From NCBI GenBank assembly GCA_022496805.1, contig CM040101.1:9178501-9242500 (forward strand): 64,000 bases of DNA, written 5' to 3'. Made by a program: the position numbers and the translations under genes. The DNA is from Pohlia nutans (lineage: Eukaryota > Streptophyta > Bryopsida > Bryales > Mniaceae). Below are positions 22,501-33,850 of the stretch, one piece after another. Below the pieces are notes generated by a model. The model did no database searches and had not been told where the DNA came from. It saw nothing but the letters and a program-made list of their open reading frames with translations. Positions within the stretch are counted from its first letter, which is position 1. Every line of letters starts with the position of its first letter.

Positions 22501-25500
22501 AAATACGTTAACAGGCTAACTATGTACTTTGGCTTATGAACCAATGCAGTCTTCTATTTGTGTAGGTGTGAATTAAATGCTTTCCTTGATAGTCTATAGG
22601 GAGGTTTCTTCTGACGTCGATGCTAGCAATTATGGTGGCAATCTTGGTAGACAGTCTGAAAACATTCGTTGTTGTCGACCCGTTTTTCTTATGCTCCTTG
22701 TTTCATGTGTTTCCTGTTCAATGGTTATATAGAGGACTCAAAGGAAAAAGGAAAGGGTTTGATTGGGTGACATGCTATTCAGGTCTTCGCAGAATTGCCT
22801 TCACTGAAGTTTGTGAAGTGTGCCAGTCTGATTGGGCATAACAACAACCAGGATATGCGTACACGCCAGATGCAGGAGACTATTTCCAAATTTCGAGATG
22901 GACGGGTGTGCTATAACCTTGGTCCACTATGGCTTTACTGCGTGCATTGCTTTGTTTGAGATTATGTGACTCATGACCTCTTGGATTACTAGGTTTTCTT
23001 TGATTACAAAGGCCTTAATTCTTAGTATGAGCTGAGTTAAGGCCCCTGTGATCAGTGATGACCTAGTTGCCCAATTGGGTACACTATCTTCGCAAGGCTT
23101 CCCCTCGGACTGTTTCTGGGTATCCAGGTTTGGTGCTTCATCGTGTGGTTAATGTTGGATCTGCAAGCACTTCTGAGGATTGCGCTACATATATGTTCAT
23201 CTCGTTGTGATAGTGTACCTGCAATGAGTATATTTGTCACGCATGGGTTTACGATTTTTCTGGTTCTATTCACATCGACTAGGAAGGATGTTTTCTAAAC
23301 ATTTCGGTGCATTTAGGCAACCTTGCTGGCACGCTTACGATCTTGAGCGGGTTTAAAGAGGTTGAACGTCTCTTTGCATGCATTGTTGATGTGTTCGATG
23401 GGTTTTTTCTGGATTATCATCAAGATAGTTATTCTTGATATGGGCTGATTTTTTTTAGCGGGGGTGTTTGTCGTTCTCGTGGTTCACAATGGTAAAATGG
23501 ACTGCTGAGTCGATTCTGGAAACTTCTTAAAAGACGTCGTTGTGTCTAATGTTGAAAATTGGTTGAGATAGGTGACGTTGCTGGTGGCTACAAGTGTGGC
23601 CGAGGAGGGGTTAGATATTCGCCAATGTAACGTGGTCATCCGTTTTGATCTTGCCAAAACTGTGCTAGCCTACATTCAGTCTCGTGGTCGTGCTCGGAAG
23701 CCAGGTTCAGATTACATTCTAATGCTTGAAAGGTACGTCGATCCATCTTAACATTGGGCCACATTCTCAACAGTCAGGAGGGAACGATGCCAGCGTTCAC
23801 GTAATCTATACATTATTGTATACAATTTCTGTTCCAGAATCGTGCGCCTGAAGCCTTCAGATTTCTTTTAGAACGTTGTTCTCTCAGAACAGGATGTGGT
23901 GAACGTAATAGAATTGAATATTCGACCTGCTTGGATCATGCTGATGGGTCGTTCAAAAGAAGTTTTCTCCACATATGGTCTTGTTGTAGGTTATGGCATT
24001 CATATCGACGCTGTATCTTGTGATGGAGATTGAGTATATTGGAAGATGTGATGTGGGATGGCGTGACTGTTGTGACAATGCCTTTTTGTAGGCTTTAATG
24101 ATAGTCTAATGTGACGATTTCTTAACAGAGGAAACCTGCAACATGAGGCCTTTCTGCGGAATGCAAAAAACAGCGAAGAGACCCTGCGGAAGGAGGCAAT
24201 TGAAAGAACTGATCTGGGTGAAAAACGGGAGAGTGCGATTCTAGCCTCCATTGACGTAGGGGAAGGGGAGATTTACCAGGTGCCGGCTACTGGAGCGGTA
24301 GTGAGCATGAACTCGGCTGTTGGTCTTGTGCACTTCTACTGCTCACAGCTTCCGAGTGACAGGTATTTATGTCATCCCAGCGACTCTGCTTGTTGCCAAT
24401 TTTAGTACCTGTACTCAATTTTTTTCTCCCTGGATAGAAGGATCCTCAATGTGCTGAAGTGGTCCGAGGGTCATGTAGGTACTCGCTCTTGCGCCCTGAG
24501 TTTATTATAAGCAAGCATGAGGGTGAAGGGGGTGTAAAATACTCTTGCAAGCTGAATTTACCTTGCAACGCCCCACTAGAGACGGTGGAAGGCCCAGAAT
24601 GTAGTTCCATGCGAGCAGCGCAGCAGGTAGGTTATTCTGATGGTTGTGTTTTAATTTTGCATTATTGATTAATCATCAAAACATGAATTTCATACATCTT
24701 ACTGGAATAGACAGTGTCATTACCATCTTAATTACGGTGCAGGTTCCCAGAGGTCTGCCCTATTTACACAGTAGGAGTTCCTTTCATGGCTTTATAATGT
24801 CCTGTATAACGAATCAACTTCTTGGATCAGGTTGTGTGCTTGGAGGCATGTAAAAAACTACACGAGATGGGGGCATTTACGGATATGTTATTGCCTGATA
24901 AAGGGAGTGGAGAAGAAGCTGCGAAGTTGGAGGGTAGTGAAGAGGGAGAGCCTCTTCCTGGCACATCCCGCCATCGAGAATATTATTCAGAGGGCATTGC
25001 TGACATCCTTAAGGCAAGAAAGAGTTTACTGTACTTTTTATTTAATTTATTTTAGTATGGTTTGGAACCGGTTATAATGGGTTCTCGTTGACGTACCGTT
25101 GCAGTTCTAATTTCAAGTTATATCCATTTGCTGATGCACCTACATTTTCTATCTACATTCGCAAAGATGTTCATGTTGATGCCATTCTGCTTAGTTAATC
25201 AATGTGGCGCCAGTCAGGTATCGTTTTTAAATGTAGTACTTAAGTCAAGGCAGTTGATTTGCGAGCTGCTGGCTGCCTTTTAGCTTCTCTTAAATTCTTA
25301 GCTTTCTTCTCTCTCCGAAATTTTGCATACAAAATGCAGGTTCGACGCATTTCAGGTTCGAAGGCTCGTGTTTTGAGACCATTCTTATTCTCTTGTGAGC
25401 GTTCCGTCTCTTTGATCTTCAAATTGTGCGTGAATTGCACTTTCTGAAACGGTGAACTTGTGATTCGTAACAGGGCGATTGGATTGTGGCTGATAAAGAT

Positions 25501-28500
25501 GCTGATGAAAATCACGGCGACAAGGTGTCCGTATTCATGTACAAAGTCAAATGTGAAAATATTGGGTTCTCCAAAGATAGTCTTCTGACTGAGACATCAG
25601 ATTTTGCCATACTTGTCGGCCAAGAACTTCAGGATGAGGTAAGCTTTCTTTCTCTTTCTTTCTCTTTTTGGCACTAGTTCACAATCGAACTTGTCCCGAC
25701 TCTTTGGATTGTTGTCCTAAACAAGCTGGAGAATCGAGGATCTACTTGCGGGATACTCCTAAAGTTGAGATTGCACTAATGATTTTTCAGCCTTATTCTG
25801 AAGGTCATCCCGAAGTCTAGCCCCAATATTGAGTAAGAGAATAAATTGTCTTTTCTTTGGCACATGATATAATGTTGGATATTTGTCTATTGAAAGTGCC
25901 GTAATCTAAATGCAGGTGTTAACGATGTCAATGGATCTTTTTGTTGCACGGACAATGACCACTAGAGCGTCTCTTGAGTTCTGTGGTGCTTTGGATTTGA
26001 GCCTACCTCAGGTAATATAAACCTCTTTTCCCTGATCCTATTTCCTGCCCATTGCTGAAATGATGTGTATGCTTACACTCTGGGAAGGAACAAAGTCAAC
26101 TGTATCACAACATGCGAATATAATAAATGCGAAAGCTGTCTGTTAGTATGTTGACGGGATAATTTGAAGGAGCATATCTATTTGACCTTAAATGTTTAGG
26201 TGAATGATACCATTATTCCACTTGCTTTCCATTACTCTCGATACATTCTATATAAAAATTGAGTTTTTTATACACTTGGACAAAATTATGGCGAAACGAT
26301 ACTGACTTCTACAATCTCTAAGAAAATCCGTACCGTTCCGGCAGGTTACTTGATGCCACATTTGTTTTGATGTCAAGTATCAGGTCGTTCTTGTTGTATG
26401 CAGGGTGTTGCAAAAATAATTGTGATACGTGAGCAGCTAACTTTGCGAATTATACTCAACGTGTAGTTTCATATTCTTGATAAGCAAGGGTACGCTGGTT
26501 CAGCTCACCCGGACTAATAATCTGGTGTATCCTAATGAAAATTACTAGTTTATTTGACGAACTCTGAATAATTTTCATGCACATTAACTCTTAAAGAACT
26601 GTAAGATCCGGTTTTGCTGATACTCTGTCCACGCAATACCGGAAGATCTTGTGTAACAAATCCCTTGTTGAAGAGGGAACGCACTTGCCATCTGGTATCA
26701 TGGATAGAATTTGATGTTTCATGACCGCTCTGTGTCCAAGAGAGCTTCACTCTCGAGGATCCAATAAGGGGTGGTGGTTTTCGCTGTGAATCTGAAAATG
26801 TTGAGGTGGTTGTCATTTGCAGTTGACCGAGCTGAAGAGTTTTCACGTGAGGCTGATGAGTATTGTCTTAGACGTGAATGTCGAGCCTGATACTACTCCA
26901 TGGGATCCCGTCAAGGCGTATCTCTTTGTGCCGGTTGTGCACATAGTTTCGTCGGATCCTATAGAGATAGTGGACTGGGAATTGGTAAAAAGAACTATAG
27001 AAACAGATGCGTGGGTGAATCCCCTGCAACGGGCGCGGCCTGACGTGTACTTGGGGACAGACGAACGTGCTCTTGGTGGTGATCGTAGGGAGTATGGTTT
27101 TGGGAAACTGCGATGTGGCTTGGCCTTTGGGCAAAAGGCGCACCCAACCTATGGAATTCGTGGTGCGGTAGCCCAATTTGATGTGGTGAAAGCCACGGGT
27201 CTACTTCCTGCTCAAGACACGATGGAAATGCCGATTGTACAGGAAGTGCCTCCGGAGGGTAAGCTTCTAATGGCGGATGGTTTTATTGAAGTTGAAGGAT
27301 TGGTGGGACGGATCGTCACTGCAGTGCATTCTGGAAAGAGATTTTATGTAGATGCGGTGCGCATTGACATGACAGCTGACAGCTCCTTTCCTCAAAAGGA
27401 CGGATACCTTGGTCCTCTGGAATACACATCCTACGCGGATTACTACAAACAAAAGTGAGATTCACAACCACATGTTTTAGCAAAATTCCTCTTGTCAAAG
27501 TTCCATCCCGAGTGCATGGTTTTTTCATGGTGAGGGATAAGATCGCTTATTCCGATGGTCATATTTGTTAAAATGGAGGATCTCAGCGCGCCAAAAATGT
27601 GACATTCAACTGATTCAAGTGCTCAAAATGCTGAAATAGTACGTTCAAGTGCCTAGAGTATTGAGAATTAGGACTTTCAAGTGCTCAGTCCTCAGATGTG
27701 TTGAGTTGACCAACCGAAACTTTGAGCTCTAAAACCTAGAACTGGTGTAGAGGTTCAGCTGGGCTCCAGTTTTCAGTCGGGCGACGAACTCCGGCTTCTC
27801 AAAACTTAGCCTTTCGTGAAATTTCGCCAGAACAGCAAATATGGGGTATCCGGGAAATTGGCTTTTATCATGGCGATGGCGAAGTAGTAGCGTTTCTCTT
27901 TTTTTGCTAGTGTTAGACGCATTGCACTTGAATTAAGTGATTCTTAAAGCTTATTTACGGTGTCCTTGAAATTTTGCAGGTATGGCGTTGATTTGGTTTG
28001 CAAAAAACAACCTCTTTTGAGGGGTCGTGGAGTTTCTCACTGTAAAAACCTGCTGTCGCCACGCTTTGAGACTTCCGATGGTATTCTTCTACCTGCCTCT
28101 CACTTCCGCCTTTATTACTGCATAGTGCCCAGATAGAGACAGTCCAGACTCAGTTTGGTTTTGAATGAATTATCATAGCCTAACCGCAACACCAGAAAAT
28201 CTAGAGTGAAGGGTCTCATGTGCCCTTTCTGGTTAGTTTCAGGGTGTCTCAGTTTTGGAATGTGATGTAATTACAAAATGACACTTACAATCTTGTAACT
28301 TGGGGCAATTTGTGCAGGTCCTGCGAATTCGCAGGATGCATTGGATAAGACGTACTATGTGATGTTGCCACCGGAGCTTTGCTTTGTACATCCTCTCCCA
28401 GGACCTTTAGTGAGAGGTGCACAAAGGTTGCCATCGGTCATGAGACGTGTGGAAAGCATGCTACTTGCCATACAGCTAAAACACCGAATCAATTACCCTA

Positions 28501-30998
28501 TTGCATCTTCAAAGGTATGTTGCCTTTTTCTGTTGAGTTCGTTCGAGATCTTCTGAGTTGGCTCATCCCTCTTTGAGTTGCTTTTGAATTTCGAGTGAAT
28601 TGAGATTAGTAGAGAATATAAGGATAGGGTATAGTCGCACTTCTGCAAGTACCTCTAACGTGCAAGGAAATTGCGGCAGGTACTGGAGGCGTTGACAGCT
28701 GCGTCCTGTCAAGAGACATTTAGCTACGAGCGTGCCGAGCTACTAGGCGATGCATACCTGAAATGGGTTGTCAGTCGTCGATTGTTTCTAAAGTTTCCCA
28801 GTAAACATGAGGGTCAGCTAACACGCATGAGGCAGCAGATTGTTAGTAATTCTGTTCTGTATCAATATGCACTGGACAAAGGACTTCAGAGCTACATTCA
28901 GGCCGACCGCTTTGCGCCGTCCCGGTGGGCCGCACCTGGGGTGCCCCCTGTATTCGACGAGGATACAAAAGATGGAGATGATTCAGACAAAGACACGAAG
29001 TCTGCAGGTGCAGGAGAAGTGGTGGAAGTTGTCGGTGAAGAAGGTGAAATTATTGTAACTGAGCTTGATGACGACCTTTCGAATATGGAAGACGGTGAAA
29101 TCGAAGGAGATTCTAGTGCTTATCGAGTGCTTTCGAGTAAAACTTTGGCAGATGTGGTTGAAGCATTTATAGGACTCTACTATGTGGAGGGGGGGCAGGA
29201 CGCTGCAACTCACTTGATGAATTGGATAGGTATCCCCGTGGAGTTTGACGAAGCGGATGGACAGTTGGCCATATCAGGCTGTCAAGTTCCTGAAGCTGTC
29301 TTGCGGAGCATAGAATTCCCTGCATTAGAGGCAAGCATTGGCCACAAATTCCGAGAGCGAAGTCTTTTGGTTGAAGCGATCACACATGCATCTCGACCAT
29401 CCTCGGGAGTCCCTTGCTATCAAAGGCTGGAGTTTGTGGGGGATGCCGTATTAGACCATCTGATCACACGTTATTTATTCTTTAAATATACTGATTTACC
29501 GCCAGGTCGATTGACCGATTTGCGAGCTGCTGCCGTGAATAACGAGAATTTCGCACGTGTAGCCGTGAAGCATTCGTTTCACCTTCACTTGCGGCATGGT
29601 TCTACTGCTTTAGAAACACAGGTATTAATTCCTATCGTGCATTGGGTTTGTCACCTATCCTTTCCATGCTGCAGGGCTAGCCCGCTGTCTCTGAAAGATC
29701 TGCAGCATTTCTTGTGTTACGTTTTAAGTATTGATATCCATGCATATGCTCGCAACTTCCTAAAATGAAACTTTAGTATCAGCTCGTGGTTTTTGGTATT
29801 TACACTATTATGTCTTTTGTGTACGTACAGATTCGCAATTTTGTTAATGACATACAGACCGAGTTGGATAAGCCAGGAGTAAACTCCTTTGGGCTTGGAG
29901 ATTTCAAGGCTCCTAAAGTGCTGGGCGACATTCTGGAGTCCATTGCAGGAGCTCTATTTCTAGATATGAACCTAGACTCTGACCAAGTGTGGAAGGTACA
30001 CACCTACTCTGGCAGCTGTTTTTTCACTTGAAGGCTTGTTTTTCATTTATTTCCTAGTAAAAATCTTCAAAACGATCAAGTTCTTGTATGGATTTCTGGG
30101 GTTGACATTTGAGTTGGAAGTAGTTGACATGTTGCATAAACGTGCCACTTGGATTTATTTCCTCACGATCACTGCACACAATGCATAGGTATTTGAGCCC
30201 TTGGTACAACCAATGGTGACCCCGGAGACATTGCCCATGCATCCAGTTCGAGAGCTGCAAGAGCGTTGTCAACAACAAGCTGAGGGACTGGAATACAAGG
30301 CGTCGCGTGCAGGGAATGTGGCGACCGTTGAGGTATTTATAGATGGTGTACAGATTGGTTCTGCGCAAAATGCGCAGAAGAAAATGGCTCAGAAATTAGC
30401 CGCTCGCAATGCGTTGGTTATCTTGAAAGAGAAGCAGGTTCTTAAAGAAAAAGATGCCAAGGAGGAGAATGATGACGCCAACCCTGGAAAAGCCAACAGG
30501 AACGGAAGTTCCAATTTCACTCGACAAACGCTCAATGACCTCTGCTTGAAGAGACAATGGCCCATGCCGCAATACAGGCAAGCTTATATCTTTTGAACGT
30601 TGCCTTCTATTTCAGTTCATGCTCATTCTCTCTACACTTGCAGGATTTTTATTTTTGACTTCTGGCCCTCCTACCCAGTAGCATTGTTTTAACTTCTCTC
30701 CTACATCCTCCATTGAACACTCCTTTCCAAATGTGTTCGAGGAACAAGTGAATGCTTTCTCCATATTCTGCCTTACATTGAAGGGAGGGTTTGGTTGCTG
30801 ACTATCTATATTTCGGGGTTTTGCAGGTCTGTCCAGGAAGGAGGACCTGCGCACGCCAAGAGGTTCACATACTCTGTCCGAGTGCTGACCACAACGGACG
30901 GGTGGACCGAAGAATGTTTTGGAGAGCCCATGCCGAGCGTCAAGAAAGCCAAAGACTCCGCCGCACACTTACTTTTGGCTCTTTTGAAGCGTTCCTAA
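19521..30998 (+). CDS. DCL1: DICER-LIKE 1, complete, 19 coding exons, 1830 aa
   Basis: Exons: 19521-20174, 20773-20886, 21059-21269, 21466-22098, 22261-22433, 22783-22905, 23572-23732, 24129-24362, 24479-24626, 24831-25013, 25474-25638, 25916-26011, 26823-27454, 27980-28080, 28318-28514, 28680-29621, 29831-29995, 30189-30577, 30827-30998. All phases agree (5493 nt). It is the nuclear RNase III that cuts miRNA precursors. Domains in order: Arg/Ser-rich N-terminus ([12 protein letters not shown]); helicase with ETGAGKT (177-183), DECH (285-288), MTASP and QSRGRAR (672-678); Dicer dimerisation domain about 780-870; platform/PAZ about 880-1210; RNase IIIa with E1295, D1299, D1433, E1436; RNase IIIb with E1526, D1530, D1622, E1625; two dsRBDs (from about 1662 and 1755). 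The EEGELPDS linker and [24 protein letters not shown] and [12 protein letters not shown] segments match plant DCL1 rather than DCL2-4. Introns 10 and 18 have GC donors (AAG|GCAAGA, CAG|GCAAGC). The start codon is the first ATG of the GC-rich exon. Confidence 0.96.
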
Positions 30999-31526
30999 CT
31001 CGTGGGTAAATACACACTCTGCAAATTGCAGGAAAAGTTTTGATGTCATAGGTTTCTCCCTTCCAACCTTCAAGGGAAGTAATATCATCTTGTTCCTATC
31101 TCATTCATGTCCAAACTGAGAAAGTATAGGGTTTATATACATTACGGAAACAATGGGATTTTGCACTCTTCCAGCCTCATTGTGGAAGGCTCTTATTTAT
31201 TCATAGGTAAGTAGAGGTGGAGAGACTCAAGGGTTCCCAATTCCAGACTCTCGCCAGTGTATTTGTGAAAGACCCAAAAGGGTTATATTGGTTACAACAT
31301 ATGGATGTGTTGTGATAGTAAGTCGAAATGTGCTTGCTTCCAACCGCTGTCTGTATCTATCGCTATGTGTATTGAAGTCCATTTGGAATGGAGTTTTGTA
31401 CCGTATTTTGTCTCATCCCCATCTCATGTCTAGACCTTTCACTCGATGGAATCTCTAGCGAGTGCTAAACTGGACAGAGAATAGAAATTGATGCTTGACA
31501 TTAATTACATGCGGTTACTGCAAGAA
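30999..31526. other. DCL1 3' flank / probable 3' UTR
   Basis: Unique-looking sequence after the DCL1 stop, with no coding frame. The 3' UTR should lie in its first few hundred bases, but I see no decisive poly(A) signal. Confidence 0.4.
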
Positions 31527-31530
31527 TTAA

Positions 31531-32069
31531 CCTCTAAACGTACCAGGGTATCCCTGCAATTGACGATTTGAGAAAAATCATTTAGAAGAATTGATATACA
31601 AATGAAAGTTCTAGATTTTGAATTTTAGATTCCATCCGTATTGTTCGAGTCCCCAATACTATCACCAATATTTAATTATAAAATTTGAAAGTTAAAATTA
31701 TAAATTCCTTCTACATTTGATTACAAACAAAATTTTAATATTTTTTGAGTTAAATTTGTTGGTACAAATTTGAAATGAGATACTCTTAAATGTGGTGATT
31801 CTTTGAAATTTTTGTGTTCCTTAAATCTATGACCTCATTTTTGCAAGGCTACTTTTGAACTATAGTCAATGTAATTTTGGCTTGGTCAACAACTTGATAT
31901 ACTTCTACATTTGTAATTTTAGAAAAATATGTACTCAAATATCACTAAATCCAACCATTAGATAGGATAACAACTTGGTGAAGTATCTCCAAAAAATTGG
32001 ATGACTTTCATCCAAGCATTGATGAGAACGTAGAGTGAGTTTGAATTTGGACGCTGTGATGTTTAGGGA
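31531..32069 (+). mobile_element. TTAA-flanked element, family A3 (copy 1)
   Basis: TTAA|CCTCTAAACGTACCAGGG ... GACGCTGTGATGTTTAGGGA|TTAA, 539 bp. Hairpin CAGGG-TAT-CCCTG (31544-31556) just inside the left end. The left 200 bp reappear inverted at 55255-55448. Non-coding. Confidence 0.75.
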
Positions 32070-32073
32070 TTAA

Positions 32074-32557
32074 GGCAAACTTTCTATTTGTGCCATCATG
32101 CGGAAGTCACCTTATTTGTGCCACTCGAAGTGGCACAAATACTCATCTTACACAATAGAAGATGCACTATGAAGTGAAATTTTTCCAATTGTTCAATTCA
32201 ATCCAAAGAAAATGCATTCTTCATTCTATGAAGTGTCTTGCCCCTAAATGCTTGGTAGGAGTAATGTAAGTCATATAATTTAGGGGGACCACAACTCGGG
32301 GAGGGATTTCCAACAAATTCTATTCCATTAATAGAGTTTGAAAATGCAAAGCCATTTCATGCTCATAACCAACCTTGTGTAAGAATACTTGCATTAGAGC
32401 ATCTCTACCAGCAACTTTGAATTGCACTCATCCAAAATTTATATGACATACCATGTAGTTCCCCATCAATATCACTCAATTGAACTCTGAAAATAATAAG
32501 TATGCCACTCACAAGTCACCATGCATGGATTGTGCAATCATGATGTGCAATTAACCC
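32074..32557. other. Spacer, nothing recognised
   Basis: A GTGCCA..CTTATTTGTGCCACTCGAAGTGGCAC motif near 32090-32135 can fold, and AGAGCATCTCTACCAGCA at 32396 resembles MITE ends common in plants. No complete element is visible. Confidence 0.3.
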
Positions 32558-32561
32558 TTAA

Positions 32562-33761
32562 CCCCTAAAGGACCAAGGGTCCTAACTAGGACATTTAGAG
32601 AACCGGGTAGGATGCGGTGAACACATTTTTAATCGAATTTTGAAGGAAATTTAATAGTGGATTCCCCAATGTGTCACAAAAATGGGGATTCCTTTTTTTT
32701 TGAATTCCGACACCAAATGTGGAAGTTATGAGGGGAAATGTGTTTTTTTGGGAGAAAGGGCAGTGGGGTAGTAGAGAAATAGTTGATTTTTAGGGGGGGC
32801 AACAAGATGGGCGGCGTGTGGAAAATGGGGTGGACTGTGGGGGGCAGAAGACCACCCCATTTTTCAAACTCATTAAAATTTTTAAAACATAATGTTTTTT
32901 CAAAATTTAAAATTATTATTTATAAATAAAAATTATTATTTTAAACTAAAATTTATGATTTTAAATTAAAAATATTATTTAAAATTAAAAGTTCAATTTT
33001 TATAATTAAAAATATATTATTTAAAAAATTAAAAATTAGAATCATTTTTTATAAAAAAATAAAACAGTCCAATGAGGGACTGCCACGTGGTAGTACACCT
33101 TGAGAGTTAGTGGGGTCATGAACATTGGAATGGGTTGGCACTTCAATTCCCTTCCTCCACCCTTTATTTCCCCCCTAACCCCCAAAATTCTTAGAAAATG
33201 TGCTACATGTCTTCTAAATCTTGGAGATTTATTTTTTTTCCAAATTTTTTTTCGCCATTCTATAGAGGGTGGAATGTACTTATGTTTCACTGTTCGGATT
33301 CATATTTTAAATAAAGAAAGTCAAAAATATTGCAATTCCAAAAACAAAGAGTCATTTCTGAACTTTTTAACCCCCAACAAGTGCAGGGTGTACTTCAACA
33401 TCCTAAACATCTCCAAACGCAACGAAAACTGGTACACAACTGAGTAACATCATATAGAATGTGAAAGTGAAGTGCGACAAGTTTCGGTAGTGAGGTTTTT
33501 TTGATGTAGCCATGGACAAACGCATCTGAAATTTTCGGACATGTGTTTTGTTGGGGTGGTTTTTCCCATCAAACGCAATTATCTTGCAATCCGTGCAGTC
33601 AAAATCAACGAAATTTGTTGTGGATGTTTTTCAAGTAGTTTAGGACAAGATCTTACAGTTAGAAGGTAAAAAGTAACATTTTTTTGAATTTTTTGCATGG
33701 GAGAGTAAAAATGGCAGCATTGGAGTGTTTTTGGAGGAAAAACACTCCGGTCCTTTAGGGG
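32562..33761 (+). mobile_element. TTAA-flanked element, family A1 (copy 3, 1.2 kb)
   Basis: TTAA|CCCCTAAAGGACCAAGGG ... CCGGTCCTTTAGGGG|TTAA. The left hairpin GTCCTAACTAGGAC (32579-32592) is the same as in the other A1 copies. Just inside the right end GGAGTGTTTTT and AAAAACACTCC (33722-33748) form an 11-bp perfect stem. The interior includes a low-complexity AT tract (32870-33060) and a 13-bp inverted repeat (GAAAATGGGGTGG / CCACCCCATTTTTC, 32820-32866). No transposase. Confidence 0.8.
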
Positions 33762-33850
33762 TTAAACGCCATGCAGTTTTTCAATATTTACAATAGTTCA
33801 AAGCCTAGTGGGTTGTGGGTTCTACCCTAGTGCTTCTAAGGCTAAAATTC

